Assembly: GCA_963422565.1 (NCBI GenBank)
Contig: OY730228.1
Coordinates: 1,984,001 to 2,048,000 of the forward strand
DNA: 64,000 nucleotides
Direction: 5' to 3'
DNA from: G963422565 sp963422565
Lineage (GTDB): Bacteria; Pseudomonadota; Alphaproteobacteria; MPNO01
Positions 52,895 to 64,000 of this stretch are shown here, piece after piece. Position 1 is the first letter of the stretch, and each line of letters starts with the position of its first letter. The notes under the pieces were generated by a model, which was not told the DNA's origin, did no database searches, and was given only the letters and a program-made list of their open reading frames with translations. Made by a program: the position numbers and the translations under genes.

Positions 52895-54229
52895 ATGAGC
52901 GGCGAGGCGGTCGACGGTCTCGGGATGTTCCAGTCGGCGAGCGGCAGCGGCGAGGCGCGGCGGCGCAATCTCTCTTGCCCGGTTACCGGGGTCGGCGCCG
53001 CCTTCGCGCCCTTCTCGGAGTCCTATATCGACGATCCCTACCCCTTCTTCGCCCGGGCGCGGGAAGAGGAGCCGGTCTTCTACAGCCCCGGCTCGGATTG
53101 CTGGGTCGTCGCCGACTTCGCCGATATCGTCGCCGTCTTCCGCGACCCGGACAGCTTTTCGCCAGCGCTCGCGCGCCACCCGGTGACCCCGCTCTGCCCG
53201 GAGGCGGCGGCGGTGCGCGATTCGCTCGATATCGCGATCGAGCCGGCGCTGGTCGACGAAGGACCCGAGACCCATCGCCGCCACCGGCGGATCTTCGGCG
53301 ACGCCTTCACGCCCAAGCGGGTGGACGAGATCGCCCCCCGTATCCGCGCCATCGTGACCCGCTATATCGACCGTTTCGCCGACGACGGCCGCGCCGATCT
53401 CGTCGCCCAGCTCCTCTACGAGGTCCCGGCACTGGCGATCTTCATCTTCCTCGGCGCGCCGGACGACGACGCGGTGCTGGTCAAGCGGCTCGGCTCCTCA
53501 CGGGCGATCGTCAACTGGGGGCGGCCGGACGAGGACGCCCAGGTCGCGATGATGCGCGACATGGGCCGGCACTGGGCGTTCACCCGAGAGCTGGTCGATG
53601 CGGCGATCGAGTCCCCGGGCGACGACTATCTGGGCGATATGGTGCGGCTGCACCGCGAGGATCCGTCGCGGTTCACCGTCAACTATCTCTACAACGTGAT
53701 GTTTCTCATGCAGTTCGCGGGCCACGAGACCACGACCCAGGCCCTCGCCAACGGCATGAAGGCGCTGCTCGAGAACCGGCCCCAATGGGACGCGCTGTGC
53801 CGGGACCCCGCGCTGGCGCCAGGCGCGGTCGAGGAGATTCTGCGCTACGACGCCTCGATCTTCGCCTGGCGGCGCATCGCCACCCGCGACGCCGAGATCG
53901 GCGGGCGCACGATCCCCAAGGGCTCGCAGATCCTGCTGCTGCTCGGCTCCGGCAACCATGACGAGACGATGTTCCCGGACGGCGGGACCTTCGACATCGC
54001 GCGGACGAACGCCAAGCGCCATCTCGCCTTCGGCAACGGCGCGCATTTCTGCATGGGGGCGCCGCTCGCCCGGCTCGAGATGAGGATCGTGCTCGAGGAG
54101 CTGTCCCGCCGCCTGCCCCATATGCGGCTGGCCGCCGGCCAAGGCCGGTCCTATCTACCGACGCTCACCTTCCGGGGCGTGCAGCGTCTCCTGGTCGAAT
54201 GGGAGCCGGCGGCCCGGCCGACGCCGTGA
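52895..54229 (+). CDS. Cytochrome P450
   Basis: This class I bacterial cytochrome P450 of about 444 residues shows an I-helix motif FAGHETTTQ, a K-helix EEILRYD (ExxR as E-I-L-R), and the haem-binding loop FGNGAHFCMGAPLAR. The start is uncertain: an ATG at 52886 has only a touching AGGGG, whereas the ATG at 52895 is 8 bases from AGGGGA. No ferredoxin or reductase lies next to it. The family suggests hydroxylation of a small hydrophobic compound such as a terpene, steroid or fatty acid. Confidence 0.93.
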   Translation: MSGEAVDGLGMFQSASGSGEARRRNLSCPVTGVGAAFAPFSESYIDDPYPFFARAREEEPVFYSPGSDCWVVADFADIVAVFRDPDSFSPALARHPVTPLCPEAAAVRDSLDIAIEPALVDEGPETHRRHRRIFGDAFTPKRVDEIAPRIRAIVTRYIDRFADDGRADLVAQLLYEVPALAIFIFLGAPDDDAVLVKRLGSSRAIVNWGRPDEDAQVAMMRDMGRHWAFTRELVDAAIESPGDDYLGDMVRLHREDPSRFTVNYLYNVMFLMQFAGHETTTQALANGMKALLENRPQWDALCRDPALAPGAVEEILRYDASIFAWRRIATRDAEIGGRTIPKGSQILLLLGSGNHDETMFPDGGTFDIARTNAKRHLAFGNGAHFCMGAPLARLEMRIVLEELSRRLPHMRLAAGQGRSYLPTLTFRGVQRLLVEWEPAARPTP

Positions 54230-54250
54230 CCGTCGGCGCCGCCCCTCGGG

Positions 54251-54326
54251 TGGTAGCGGAGGCCGGACTCGAACCAGCGACCCACGGATTATGATTCCGC
54301 TGCTCTACCAACTGAGCTACTCCGCC
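54251..54326 (-). tRNA. tRNA-Met (anticodon CAU)
   Basis: The minus strand folds as a complete cloverleaf: acceptor GGCGGAG with CUCCGCU, D arm GCUC-AGUUGGUA-GAGC, anticodon stem GCGGA/UCCGU around loop AUCAUAA (CAU), and T arm with UUCGAGU. The sequence ends in encoded CCA. The anticodon could mark elongator methionine or the lysidine-type isoleucine tRNA, but the acceptor and anticodon-arm sequence match alphaproteobacterial elongator Met. It lies 17 bases downstream of mnmA. Confidence 0.92.
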
Positions 54327-54343
54327 GTCTCGCACCCCGTCAC

Positions 54344-55489
54344 TCAATAGCCAATGGCCGCGTCGGCTGGCAAGGAGGAATCGGCGGCCCCGGCGCCGCG
54401 CAGGATCCAACCCCCGCCGAGGACCCGTTCCCCGTCATAGACGACGCAGGCCTGGCCGGGCGCGACGCCATGAGCCGGGTCGTCCAGCGTGACCGTCGCG
54501 CCGCCGACGCCGGCCGGCGCGATCCGCGCCGCCGCCGGCGGGCGCGTCGAGCGGATCTTGACGCCGACCTCGCGCGGCCCCGCCAACGGCTCGGCGAGCC
54601 AGTTGAGCCGGTCCAGCCGGACGACGCGCCGGGCGAGCGCCGCGCGGGGGCCGACGACCACGCGGCGGGTCTCGGGCTCGGTCCGCAGCACGTAGAGCGG
54701 CTCGCGGGCGCCGCCGATGCCGAGACCCCGCCGCTGTCCGACCGTGAAGCCGGCGATGCCGCGATGGCGACCGAGCACGCGACCCGCCCGGTCGACGATG
54801 TCGCCGGGGACGCCCGCCTCGGGGCGCAGCCGCGCCACCAGCGCGGCGTGGCGGCCGTCGGGCACGAAGCAGATGTCCTGGCTGTCGGGCTTCCCGGCCA
54901 TCGGCAGGGCGCGGTCGGCCGCCGCCCGGCGCACCGCGTCCTTGGTCATCCCGCCCAGCGGAAAACGCAAATCGGCGAGCTGCGCCCGCGTGGTCGCGAA
55001 CAGGAAATAGCTTTGATCGCGCGCTGCGTCGCGGGCGCGATGGAGCTCGGGGCCGTCCGGCCCATCGATGCGCCGCACATAATGCCCCGTCGCCATCGCA
55101 TCCGCCCCGAGGTCGCGAGCGAAGGCGAGCAGGTCGGCGAACTTGACGGTCTGGTTGCAGGCGACGCAGGGGATGGGCGTCTCGCCGTTCGCATAGGACT
55201 CGGCGAAGGGCGCGATCACCGCGCCGCGGAACCGGGCCTCGTAGTCCAGCACATAGTGGGGAATGCCGAGGGCCGCGGCGGCGCGGCGGGCGTCCTCGAT
55301 GTCGCTGCCGGCGCAACAGGCACCGCGCCGCGCCGCCCGGCTGCCGTCATAGAGCCTGAGCGTGATGCCGATCGCCCGATAGCCGGCCTCGGCGACGAGG
55401 GCGGCGGCGACCGCGCTGTCGACGCCGCCCGACATGGCGACGACGACCCGGGTCTCCGCCCGTCGCTTGGCGATCCCGAGATCGAGCAT
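54344..55489 (-). CDS. mnmA: tRNA 2-thiouridine(34) synthase MnmA
   Basis: This PP-loop ATP pyrophosphatase puts sulfur on U34 of tRNA(Lys, Glu, Gln). The 381 residues carry VVVAMSGGVDSAVAA (SGGVDS at 20-25), the catalytic cysteine in IPCVACNQTVKFADLL, DAMATGHYVRR, ALPMAGKPDSQDICFVPDG (second cysteine), and FTVGQRRGLGIGG. Its tRNA partner gene follows directly downstream but is probably not a functional link. Confidence 0.96.
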   Translation of the reverse strand: MLDLGIAKRRAETRVVVAMSGGVDSAVAAALVAEAGYRAIGITLRLYDGSRAARRGACCAGSDIEDARRAAAALGIPHYVLDYEARFRGAVIAPFAESYANGETPIPCVACNQTVKFADLLAFARDLGADAMATGHYVRRIDGPDGPELHRARDAARDQSYFLFATTRAQLADLRFPLGGMTKDAVRRAAADRALPMAGKPDSQDICFVPDGRHAALVARLRPEAGVPGDIVDRAGRVLGRHRGIAGFTVGQRRGLGIGGAREPLYVLRTEPETRRVVVGPRAALARRVVRLDRLNWLAEPLAGPREVGVKIRSTRPPAAARIAPAGVGGATVTLDDPAHGVAPGQACVVYDGERVLGGGWILRGAGAADSSLPADAAIGY

Positions 55490-55627
55490 GACAGCGGCTC
55501 CGAAACGGCGGTCTGCGGGATACGCTGGCGCACGCGGCCTCGCAGACGCGGCCCGCCGGGACGATCCCCCGCGGACCCGGATATGGTGCGCGGACGGCGG
55601 TCCGGCAAGGCGGGCGGAGAGCACCGG

Positions 55628-56829
55628 CTACGATGGCCGGCCGGCCGGCGCCCCGGCGCGGACCGCGGCCCAGGCGGCGAGGCCGAGCAGGCCGGCGGCA
55701 CCGATCGCCCACACCATCGGCATCTGGGTGCCGTCCTCGAAGACGCCGACCAGGGCACCGGCGAGCGCCGCGGCACCGAGCTGGACGAATCCCAGCAGCG
55801 AGGACGCCGCCCCGGCGACGTGCGGGAAGGGCGACAGCGCACCGGCGGTCGCCGCCGGCAGGATCAGCGCGAAGAAGAACATGTAGAAGAAGAACGGCGC
55901 GACGATCGCCGCCATCGCGTGGACCCCCGCAACCGGCAGCGCCGCGATCGCCAGCGCCGAGACCAGCCCGCCCGCCGTCCCGATCGCCAGCACGCGGTCG
56001 AGCCCGAGCCGGCCGATCAGCCGGGCCGCGACCGGATAGCCGATCAGGTTGCCCAGCATCACGACCGCGAACCAGAGGCTGAACTCCCCCGGGGTGGCGC
56101 CGAGGAAGACGATCAGCGCCGCGGGCGAGCCGATCAGGAAGGCGAACAGCGCCGCATAGGCGGCGGCGCCGCAGCCGACATAGGACCAGAAGATCCGGCT
56201 GCGCCCGATCTCCGCCAGGGTCCCGGAGAGCCGGGCGGGGTCGAGCGCCCGCGCGTCCGGCGTCCTGTTGGTCTCGGGGAGCCAGCGGCGATGGGCAACC
56301 AGCACCAGCGCGCCGTAGACCGCCATCACCCAGAACACCGCGCGCCATCCGACGCTGCCGGCAAGCCAGGCGCCGAGGGCCGGCGCGACGATGGGCGCGA
56401 TCCCCAGCATGAGCAGCACGTAGGAGAGGACCCGCGCGGCGGCGTCGCGGTCGAACCGGTCGCGGATCACCGCCCGGGAGACCGTCTGGGTGGCGGCGGC
56501 GGCGAAGCCCTGGACGACGCGCGCGGCGATCAGCACCGCGACGCCGGGGGCGAGGGCGAGCGCCGCCGAGGCCAGGATGTAGAGAACCAACGCGGCGAGC
56601 ATGACCGGCCGCCTGCCGAACCGGTCGGAGGCGGGCCCGTGGAAGAGTTGGCCCGCCGCCATGCCCAGCACGAACAGGCTCAGGCTTAGCTGGATGTCGG
56701 AGAGCGGTGCCGCCAGCCCCTCCGCCATCGCCGGCAGGGCCGGGAGCGCGGTGTCGATCGACAGCGGATCAAGCGCGACGGCGAGCCCGAGCAGGACCGT
56801 CAACCCGACCAGGCCGCGCTCGGCGCCGG

Positions 56830-56833
<4 letters not shown>
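55628..56833 (-). CDS. Bcr/CflA family multidrug efflux MFS transporter
   Basis: This 401-residue drug/H+ antiporter of the Bcr/CflA type has twelve helices. Motif A is seen as GPASDRFGRRPVMLAALVLY near residue 70, and motif C-like PIVAPALGAWLA near 140. It starts at a GTG that overlaps the recQ stop (GTGA), so it is coupled to recQ. The Bcr/CflA family exports bicyclomycin, chloramphenicol and cysteine-like compounds. Confidence 0.9.
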
Positions 56834-58778
<1,945 letters not shown>

Positions 58779-58782
<4 letters not shown>

Positions 58783-60104
58783 CCCGGCGTCGCGGCGCGG
58801 CCGGAATGAGCGGAGGGCCAGGCGAAGGCGGGCGCGACCCGCCCGGAGCACGCACCGAATCCGATCGTGGCATGGTCGCCGCGCCGCGCGCGCGCCGCCA
58901 GACCGATCTCGTCGCCGTCCTCGAGCCAGACCCGCCGGTCGCCGCCGATGTCGAGCGCGACGCCGCCCCGCGCATTGATCTCGGCGAGGCAGGCCCGCGC
59001 ACCATCCTCGGGACCGGAGACCGTCCCGCTGCCCAGCAGGTCGCCCGACGCCAAATCGCAGCCGTTGCTCGCCTGATGGGCGAGCATCTGCGCCGGCGTC
59101 CAGTAGCAGTGGCGAAAGTTGGCGACGACGACCCGCCTCGGCGGCGCGCCGCGCGCGCGCATGGCGGCCGTGCTCCACTCGGCGAACATGTCGATGTCGA
59201 GCCCGCCGGCGACCTGGTCCGCCGCACTTACGAGATGCGCCGGGGCCTCTGCGCCGGCGGCGCGCGGGACCGCCGGGACGGCGAACGGCGCCATGGCTTC
59301 GGCGGTCACGATCCAGGGCGAGATCGTGGTCATCGCGCTCTTCCCGAGGAAGGGGCCAAGCGGGCGGGACTCGCGGAACTGGATGCCGCGCGCCGACCAG
59401 TCGTTGAGCAGGCAGAAGCCGAAGAGATGTTGCGGCGCCGCCGCGATCGGGAGCGGCCGGCCGAGCTCCTTTGCCCGGCCGACGAAGATGCCGAGCTCCA
59501 GCTCGAAGTCCTGCGCGGGTTCGGGACCGAAGCGGACGACGCCGCTTGCGTCGGCGAACTGGCCGCGCGGCCGCCTATAGGGCGTGCCGCTCACCCTGAC
59601 CGAGCTCGCCCGCCCGTGATAGGCGAGCGGGATCGAGTCGAAGACGGGCGGGAGCGCCCCCTTGGGCGACATGCGCCGCGCATGGTCGCGGAAGCAGAGG
59701 AAATCGGTGAAGCTGCCGATCTCGGCCGGGAGCAGCGGGGCCGTCTCGGCAGCGGCGACGAGGCAGCGCTCGGTCTTGGCGCGCATCGCGCTCCCTTCGG
59801 TGAGGAGGTCGCTGACCGCGGCCCGCAGCGCCGAGGCAGCATCGTTGCCGAGCGCCATCAGCGGGTTGAGTGCCGGCCCCGCAGCGGCCCGCGCCGCCTG
59901 TTCGGCGTCCCCGGCGAACAGGCCAGCCTCGACGGCCGCCGCGAAGTCGAGGATGCGGTCGCCGATGGCGACGCCGCCGCGCGCCGCCCGGTCGCCGGTG
60001 CCGAAGACGCCGAGCGGCAGGTTCTGGATGGGGAAGTCGCTGCCGGCGGCGGTCTCGACCCAGCTCCGGCGCCTTGGATCATGGGTGTCGTTGAGCGTCG
60101 TCAT
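58779..60104 (-). CDS. fahA: Fumarylacetoacetase
   Basis: This enzyme does the last step of tyrosine/homogentisate breakdown, splitting fumarylacetoacetate to fumarate and acetoacetate. The 441 residues open with SDFPIQNLPLGVF; the metal/substrate set includes SFTDFLCFRDHARR, LPPVFDSIPLAYHGRASSV, FELELGIFVG, CLLNDWSARGIQ, and the C-terminal GDLLGSGTVSG. The length and order match the eukaryote-like FAH family. The stop overlaps the recQ start. Confidence 0.96.
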
Positions 60105-60114
60105 GCCGTCCCCG

Positions 60115-60303
60115 CTACAGCCTGCCGGCGCGCGCATCGAAGAAGTGGCGCCCGGCCGCGCCGATCGGCTCGATCGGCTCGAACGGGCCGTCGCCGCCGG
60201 CGAACTCGCGATGGCAGGCGAAAGCGTTCATGACGATCCGTTCGCGGTCGATCCGGCCGGCATAGGGGCCGAGATCGTGCGGCCCCTTGGCGAACTCGGG
60301 CAT
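60115..60303 (-). CDS. Short ORF of unknown function upstream of fahA
   Basis: A 62-codon frame begins at an ATG with a GGGAGAGG site 10 bases upstream and ends 10 bases before fahA. The text MPEFAKGPHDLGPYAGRI is not recognised. The frame also continues upstream as DIGYVEETWKPRPGRS without a start, so this may instead be the tail of a truncated gene. Evidence is limited to position and ribosome site. Confidence 0.3.
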   Translation of the reverse strand: MPEFAKGPHDLGPYAGRIDRERIVMNAFACHREFAGGDGPFEPIEPIGAAGRHFFDARAGRL

Positions 60304-60406
60304 GGTGCGCCATCCTCTCCCGCTTCTTCCGGGACGCGGCTTCCAGGTCTCCTCCACATAGCCGATGTCGGTCGGATATTAGGACCTCCCGCCGCCCGGA
60401 TTGTCG

Positions 60407-60580
60407 ACCATGCGCCGCATCTCCCATGACGGCGATCCGGCCCTTGTACCAGGGCCGCGGCAGCTTCACCTCTTCCATCACTGTATGGAGGATGTCGCCG
60501 GCGTCGAAATCGCGGGCGAGGCCCTCCGGTGCCGGGCCGGCGAAGCAGGCGAATTTCCGTCGGAAGCCGTCGGCCACCAT
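60407..60580 (-). pseudogene. Internal fragment of an FAD-dependent monooxygenase
   Basis: About 58 codons contain the FAD-monooxygenase signature LPRPWYKGRIAVMGDAAHG, the second FAD-binding motif of the PF01494 family (salicylate/MhpA-like hydroxylases), preceded by FAGPAPEGLARDFDAGDIL. The N-terminal GxGxxG part and the sequence after GDAAH are missing. It is a shredded gene between the MFS gene and fahA. Confidence 0.65.
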
Positions 60581-60631
60581 GTTCCGGGGCGCCCGCCCGC
60601 CGCGGACGCGGCCCCCGGCCCACCGGAGCGG

Positions 60632-61906
60632 TTACCGCCCGGGCGCCGCCTCGAGGGACGCGCCGATCGTCGCGCGCTTGCCGCGCGCCCACAGCCAGAC
60701 GCCCAGACAGATCACCGCGCCGCCGATCACCGGCCATTGCACACCGGTATGGCTCGCCACCGCGCCCATCGCGAGCGCGCCCAGCGCCGGGGCGCCGCGC
60801 GCGATCATGCCGTAGAGCCCCATCACCCGGCCGCGCAGTTCGCGCGGAACCGCGTTCTGCATCAGCGTCTGCTCGCCCACCCCGATGACGATGGTGGCGA
60901 ACCCGACGAAGACCAGGGCGGCCAACGCGAAATGGAAGAAGTCCGTCAGGGCGAAGAAGATCAGCGACCCGGACAGGACCGGGATGGCGGCGACCGCGGT
61001 CCGGGTCAGCCCGACGATGCTGCCGCGCTGGGCGAGCCAAGCCGCCCCGAGCAGCGCGCCGAGCCCGGCCATGCCGGTCAACCAGCCGAGCCCCGTCGCC
61101 CCGCGCCCGAACACCGTATCGGCGAAGGCGGGCAACAGCTCCATGCAGGGGCGCGCGAGCAGGGAGACCGCCGTCAGGATGATGAGCACCGGGCCGATTC
61201 CCCGATGCCGAATGGCGAAGCGGTAGCCCTCGGCGATCTCGCGCGGCATGTCGCGGATCCGGCGCCGGGCCGCGGCGGTCTCGCCGGCCCGGAGGCGGAT
61301 CATCGACAGGATCGCCAGGAAGCAGGCGAAGCTCGCCGCGTTGACCAGGAAGGCGTAGCCGACTCCGGGTCCGTCGATCAGCACCCCGGCGATCATCGGG
61401 CCTACGAAGCGGGACCCGTTGAAGCTCATCGCGTTGATCCCGATGGCCGCGGGCAGGTCCCTGTGCGGCACCAGACTCGGCACGAGCGCGAGCCGCACCG
61501 GCTGGCCGAAGGAGATGCTGATTCCCCCGAGGACCACCAGCAGGAGCAGGATCTCGATTGTCATCGCGCCGGCCAGCGTGATCGCCGCGATCAGGCTGGC
61601 CTGGACGAGGTTGACGCTCTGGACCACCCGCGACGCCGCCAGCCGGTCGACCCGGTCGGCGACCGCCCCGGTGAGCGGGGCCAGCAGCACGGTCGGAAAC
61701 AGGTCGGCGAAGGCGACGATCCCGAGCCAGGTCGTCGATCCGGTCAGCTCCCAGGTCAGCCAGCCGACCGCCATGCGCTGCACCCAGGTGCCGACATGCG
61801 AGGCGACGTTGCCGATCGTGAACAGCCCGAAATCGCGGTTCGAAAGCGCGGCGGCGATGGGTGCGAAACGTCTGGACGGGCGCTCGGGCGAGGCGGTCTC
61901 GAGCAT
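60632..61906 (-). CDS. MFS transporter (MFS_3/EntS-like)
   Basis: This 424-residue permease has twelve helices. The N-terminus NRDFGLFTIGNVASHVGTWVQRMAVGWLTWELTG and the motif A form GAVADRVDRLAAS near residue 85 identify the MFS_3 group, which includes the enterobactin exporter EntS. Substrates are unknown. It stands alone, with broken genes downstream and a gap upstream. Confidence 0.9.
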   Translation of the reverse strand: MLETASPERPSRRFAPIAAALSNRDFGLFTIGNVASHVGTWVQRMAVGWLTWELTGSTTWLGIVAFADLFPTVLLAPLTGAVADRVDRLAASRVVQSVNLVQASLIAAITLAGAMTIEILLLLVVLGGISISFGQPVRLALVPSLVPHRDLPAAIGINAMSFNGSRFVGPMIAGVLIDGPGVGYAFLVNAASFACFLAILSMIRLRAGETAAARRRIRDMPREIAEGYRFAIRHRGIGPVLIILTAVSLLARPCMELLPAFADTVFGRGATGLGWLTGMAGLGALLGAAWLAQRGSIVGLTRTAVAAIPVLSGSLIFFALTDFFHFALAALVFVGFATIVIGVGEQTLMQNAVPRELRGRVMGLYGMIARGAPALGALAMGAVASHTGVQWPVIGGAVICLGVWLWARGKRATIGASLEAAPGR

Positions 61907-62364
61907 GGCGCGGACGATAGCAGAGGCGTCGCCGCGCGGTTAGGCCGACCGGCGCTTCGGACTCGACGGAAGTCTCGCTCGTCATGCCCGGTTCGCGGGC
62001 GAGCCGTCGGCCTTCGCCATCGACTTCGATACCGGCCGCGTCGCGCGCGACGCCAAGGCGTTTTCGGCCTTGGAAATGGCCGAGAGATACGCGCCGCATG
62101 AGAGCCTTGTAGTCCGCGATGGCGACCCCGGACGCAGATGCTTCACAAAGGGAACTCCACAGTGGTTTCGTCCGGAAGTCGCGCAAGCACGGCCAGAACC
62201 GGCGCTGGATCGGCAGCATCCGGTGCGCCTGCCTGGAATCGAGCGCCGCACGCACCGTTTCCCGAACCCGTCCCGCATCGTTGTCCGTGCACAAGGCGGT
62301 CATCATGAAATTTCCGGAAAGGTCCGTAGCGCGCCAGATAGCGGTTGTTTTCCTGCGCAGCGGT
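61907..62364. other. Gene-free stretch between MFS and the OLD-like gene
   Basis: These 458 bases hold no gene I can identify. One plus-strand frame is open from 61944 to 62378 without an early ATG and reads FAIDFDTGRVARDAKAF and LEMAERYAPHESLVVRDGD, which looks protein-like, but no family is recognised. It could be the remnant of a gene. Confidence 0.4.
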
Positions 62365-64000
62365 TCAAGATGGATTGAGGGACTCCGCGACAGCGTCGAG
62401 CTTTTCGCGAATCTCCGGATGGATCTCGTCTTCGCGCATCACGGAGGCCAGTAGATACAAGTCACGCTTGGGGGTGCGCTTTCCAACATCGTTCAGCAAC
62501 GGGACCAGGAATTCGTTGCTTGCCTTTACGCGCTCGAGAGAAACGTGATTTCCGAACAGGTCGGTCCCCTGCGGCACATGTTTCCAAAATGCTTCTTTTG
62601 TTCGGAGCTGAAACAAGGGGGAATCCACGAATCTCGCGATGGCCTCCGGCTGTAGAAGATAGTTCTCGATTTCATAGCGGCGCCAGCGCAATACCGCCAA
62701 TCCCGCGTTGGTCGTTTCTTCATCCGGCTCATCGCGATTGTCCCCGTCGAGCAGACAGACGCCGCTTATCGCCGGAAATGCCGCCCGCAGGGCGAAGAAG
62801 TGCGCTTTCGCCTCCCGCAGGCTCCGTCCGCCGAGCCAATGTATGAAGGGGCTTCGAAAGAAGTTCTGCGCCGGATGATCCAGAATTCTCGCCCATTCTC
62901 TCAGAATTTTCTCATCCGTTTCGCTTTCGACATAAAGCACGCCGCCTACGTCCCGACCGAGCAACAGTTCGGTGGTCGTGACGCGCTTGAGAGCTTCGCG
63001 AAATCGGTCTCGCTCGGTTTTGCTGGCAAGCGGGCGGGGAGCATATCCCATGAATCCGATCACCCGCTCCGGCGCCGTCGCGTCGAGGATGATCTCGGAG
63101 TGGGTTGCGACGATAACCTGACCGCCACGGTCGTGTGCGACCCTGCGAATCAAGTCGTAGACCTGCTTTTGCAGAATGACGTGTTGGTGCGCGTCGGGTT
63201 CGTCAAGCAGGATCACCGCAGCCGGCCGCGCGTACAGAAAGGCAAGCAGGAGAAGAACCTGGAGTGTTCCGCTTCCAGCGTTGGAAAGGTCGAGCGGCCG
63301 GGCGTGACTCGACTCACGATATTCGCACACAATGTATGGCTGCGCCGCGGAGTAGGTGGGCTTCAGCAGTTCGACTCGGAACAAATCCCGGATATGATCG
63401 GCGAGCTCCTGCCAACGCTCCGTGTGGCGACTCTCGGCAATCTCCAACAGAAGATTTCGCAAAATCTCTCCGGGCCGCCCCTGGCCAACGAGGAGGTCCT
63501 GCATGCCCCGGTCGCGCCTCGGTTCATCGCGCTCGATTCCCGAGAGCGGGGGGACATGAACGATATCGAGGGCCTTCGCCGCTTCCGGCGGGAAGCCCCG
63601 GATCGCTTCGCTGTCGATTTTTTTTGCGTCCTTCGGGCGAGCATATACCAACTCTGGATTGGCGTACTGAAGCTCGATCCCGGAGGTCCACGATTCCCCG
63701 TTCGCGCCGCCCTCCATGACGATCTCGATCAGCCGCGGCGTTCCGGACATCCCCCGGGGTCCTGTGACTTTCCGGCCTTCCCAGAGGAGATTCATTTCCC
63801 GCAGCGGCGCCGCCGTGATGTCGGTTCGGGGGATGGCCACCCCCGTCCGCAGCCGCGCCCTGCCTCCTTCCCGCTGGGCAACCCACCGATCAAGACCGAA
63901 CTTCCATGCGCCAATCGCCTGGAGCAGTGTGGATTTTCCGGAATTGTTCGGTCCGGCAAGAACGACCGAATCCGCCAGATCGAAGGTCTGCTCGCGGAAA
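62365..64000 (-). CDS. OLD-family/AAA ATPase with TOPRIM-like part, 5' end outside the window
   Basis: The frame is open to the window edge, so the start is missing; about 545 residues are seen. At the right edge is the Walker A VVLAGPNNSGKST. The ABC-type signature is LSNAGSGTLQVLLL, Walker B is PAAVILLDEPDAHQH, and the H-loop is VATHSEIIL. The C-terminal part has a TOPRIM-like set: GVLYVESETDEKIL (glutamate) and VCLLDGDNRDEP (DxD). This is the layout of OLD-family nucleases, some of which defend against phage. A GTG at 63840 is not the start because the P-loop lies before it. The GC content is visibly lower than in neighbours. Confidence 0.78.
   Translation of the reverse strand, partial: FREQTFDLADSVVLAGPNNSGKSTLLQAIGAWKFGLDRWVAQREGGRARLRTGVAIPRTDITAAPLREMNLLWEGRKVTGPRGMSGTPRLIEIVMEGGANGESWTSGIELQYANPELVYARPKDAKKIDSEAIRGFPPEAAKALDIVHVPPLSGIERDEPRRDRGMQDLLVGQGRPGEILRNLLLEIAESRHTERWQELADHIRDLFRVELLKPTYSAAQPYIVCEYRESSHARPLDLSNAGSGTLQVLLLLAFLYARPAAVILLDEPDAHQHVILQKQVYDLIRRVAHDRGGQVIVATHSEIILDATAPERVIGFMGYAPRPLASKTERDRFREALKRVTTTELLLGRDVGGVLYVESETDEKILREWARILDHPAQNFFRSPFIHWLGGRSLREAKAHFFALRAAFPAISGVCLLDGDNRDEPDEETTNAGLAVLRWRRYEIENYLLQPEAIARFVDSPLFQLRTKEAFWKHVPQGTDLFGNHVSLERVKASNEFLVPLLNDVGKRTPKRDLYLLASVMREDEIHPEIREKLDAVAESLNPS

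Overview
The window is about 64 kb of very GC-rich DNA (roughly 70 percent by eye) from an alphaproteobacterium, most likely of a Rhodospirillales-like lineage. Evidence: an HdaA-type DnaA paralogue with a clamp-binding motif, an aa3-type oxidase subunit IV, a petABC bc1 operon, a TRAP dicarboxylate-type transporter, the order acpP-fabF-mltG-yicC-gmk, and the order DUF2066 - CDP-alcohol phosphatidyltransferase - AI-2E transporter - hdaA. No rRNA, CRISPR array or intact mobile element is visible. One tRNA (Met, CAU) is present.

Layout. 0-6.6 kb: partial MFS transporter, methyltransferase, lone flippase, a Pht5-like substrate-binding protein, pepA-holC. 7-13 kb: ndk, a tiny oxidase subunit, the DUF2066-to-hdaA operon, a glutamine amidotransferase and rnd. 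13.3-19.5 kb: a five-gene envelope operon (COG3014-YcfL fusion lipoprotein, LpoB-like protein, unknown secreted protein, CsgG/FlgT-like protein with a calcium-loop-like tail, glycine-zipper protein). 19.6-25.2 kb: a GGCT-fold protein, a valine-catabolism operon and a UbiD decarboxylase, separated by an AT-rich palindromic patch with an HTH remnant. 25.3-30 kb: gmk, yicC, a small coupled ORF, mltG, fabF, acpP. 30.2-34.9 kb: hydrolase, VOC protein and a complete DctPQM TRAP transporter.

35.3-36.8 kb is a junction of two truncated genes (tctA front half, PYROXD2-like rear half). 37-41.2 kb: prs, then rplY-pth-ychF behind a good sigma-70 promoter lying at the 3' end of prs, then a dienelactone hydrolase. 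41.3-46 kb: rhodanese, an FAD oxidase-SDR-ornithine cyclodeaminase cluster, and mtnP followed by a collapsed mtnA remnant fused to the tail of an SDR. 46-48.8 kb: petABC. 48.8-49.7 kb is gene-poor. 49.7-54.3 kb: hemF, a PhyH oxygenase, an HNH nuclease, msrA, a cytochrome P450 and tRNA-Met. 54.3-61.9 kb: mnmA, then fahA-recQ-Bcr/CflA-type MFS joined by ATGA/GTGA overlaps, a shredded FAD monooxygenase, and another MFS. The right edge is an incomplete OLD-family ATPase with a TOPRIM-like part and visibly lower GC.

The most distinctive system is the 13.3-19.5 kb envelope operon. The most unusual structural pattern is the repeated joining of truncated metabolic genes near 35.9, 45.0 and 60.4 kb, which points to deletion scars or assembly chimeras.
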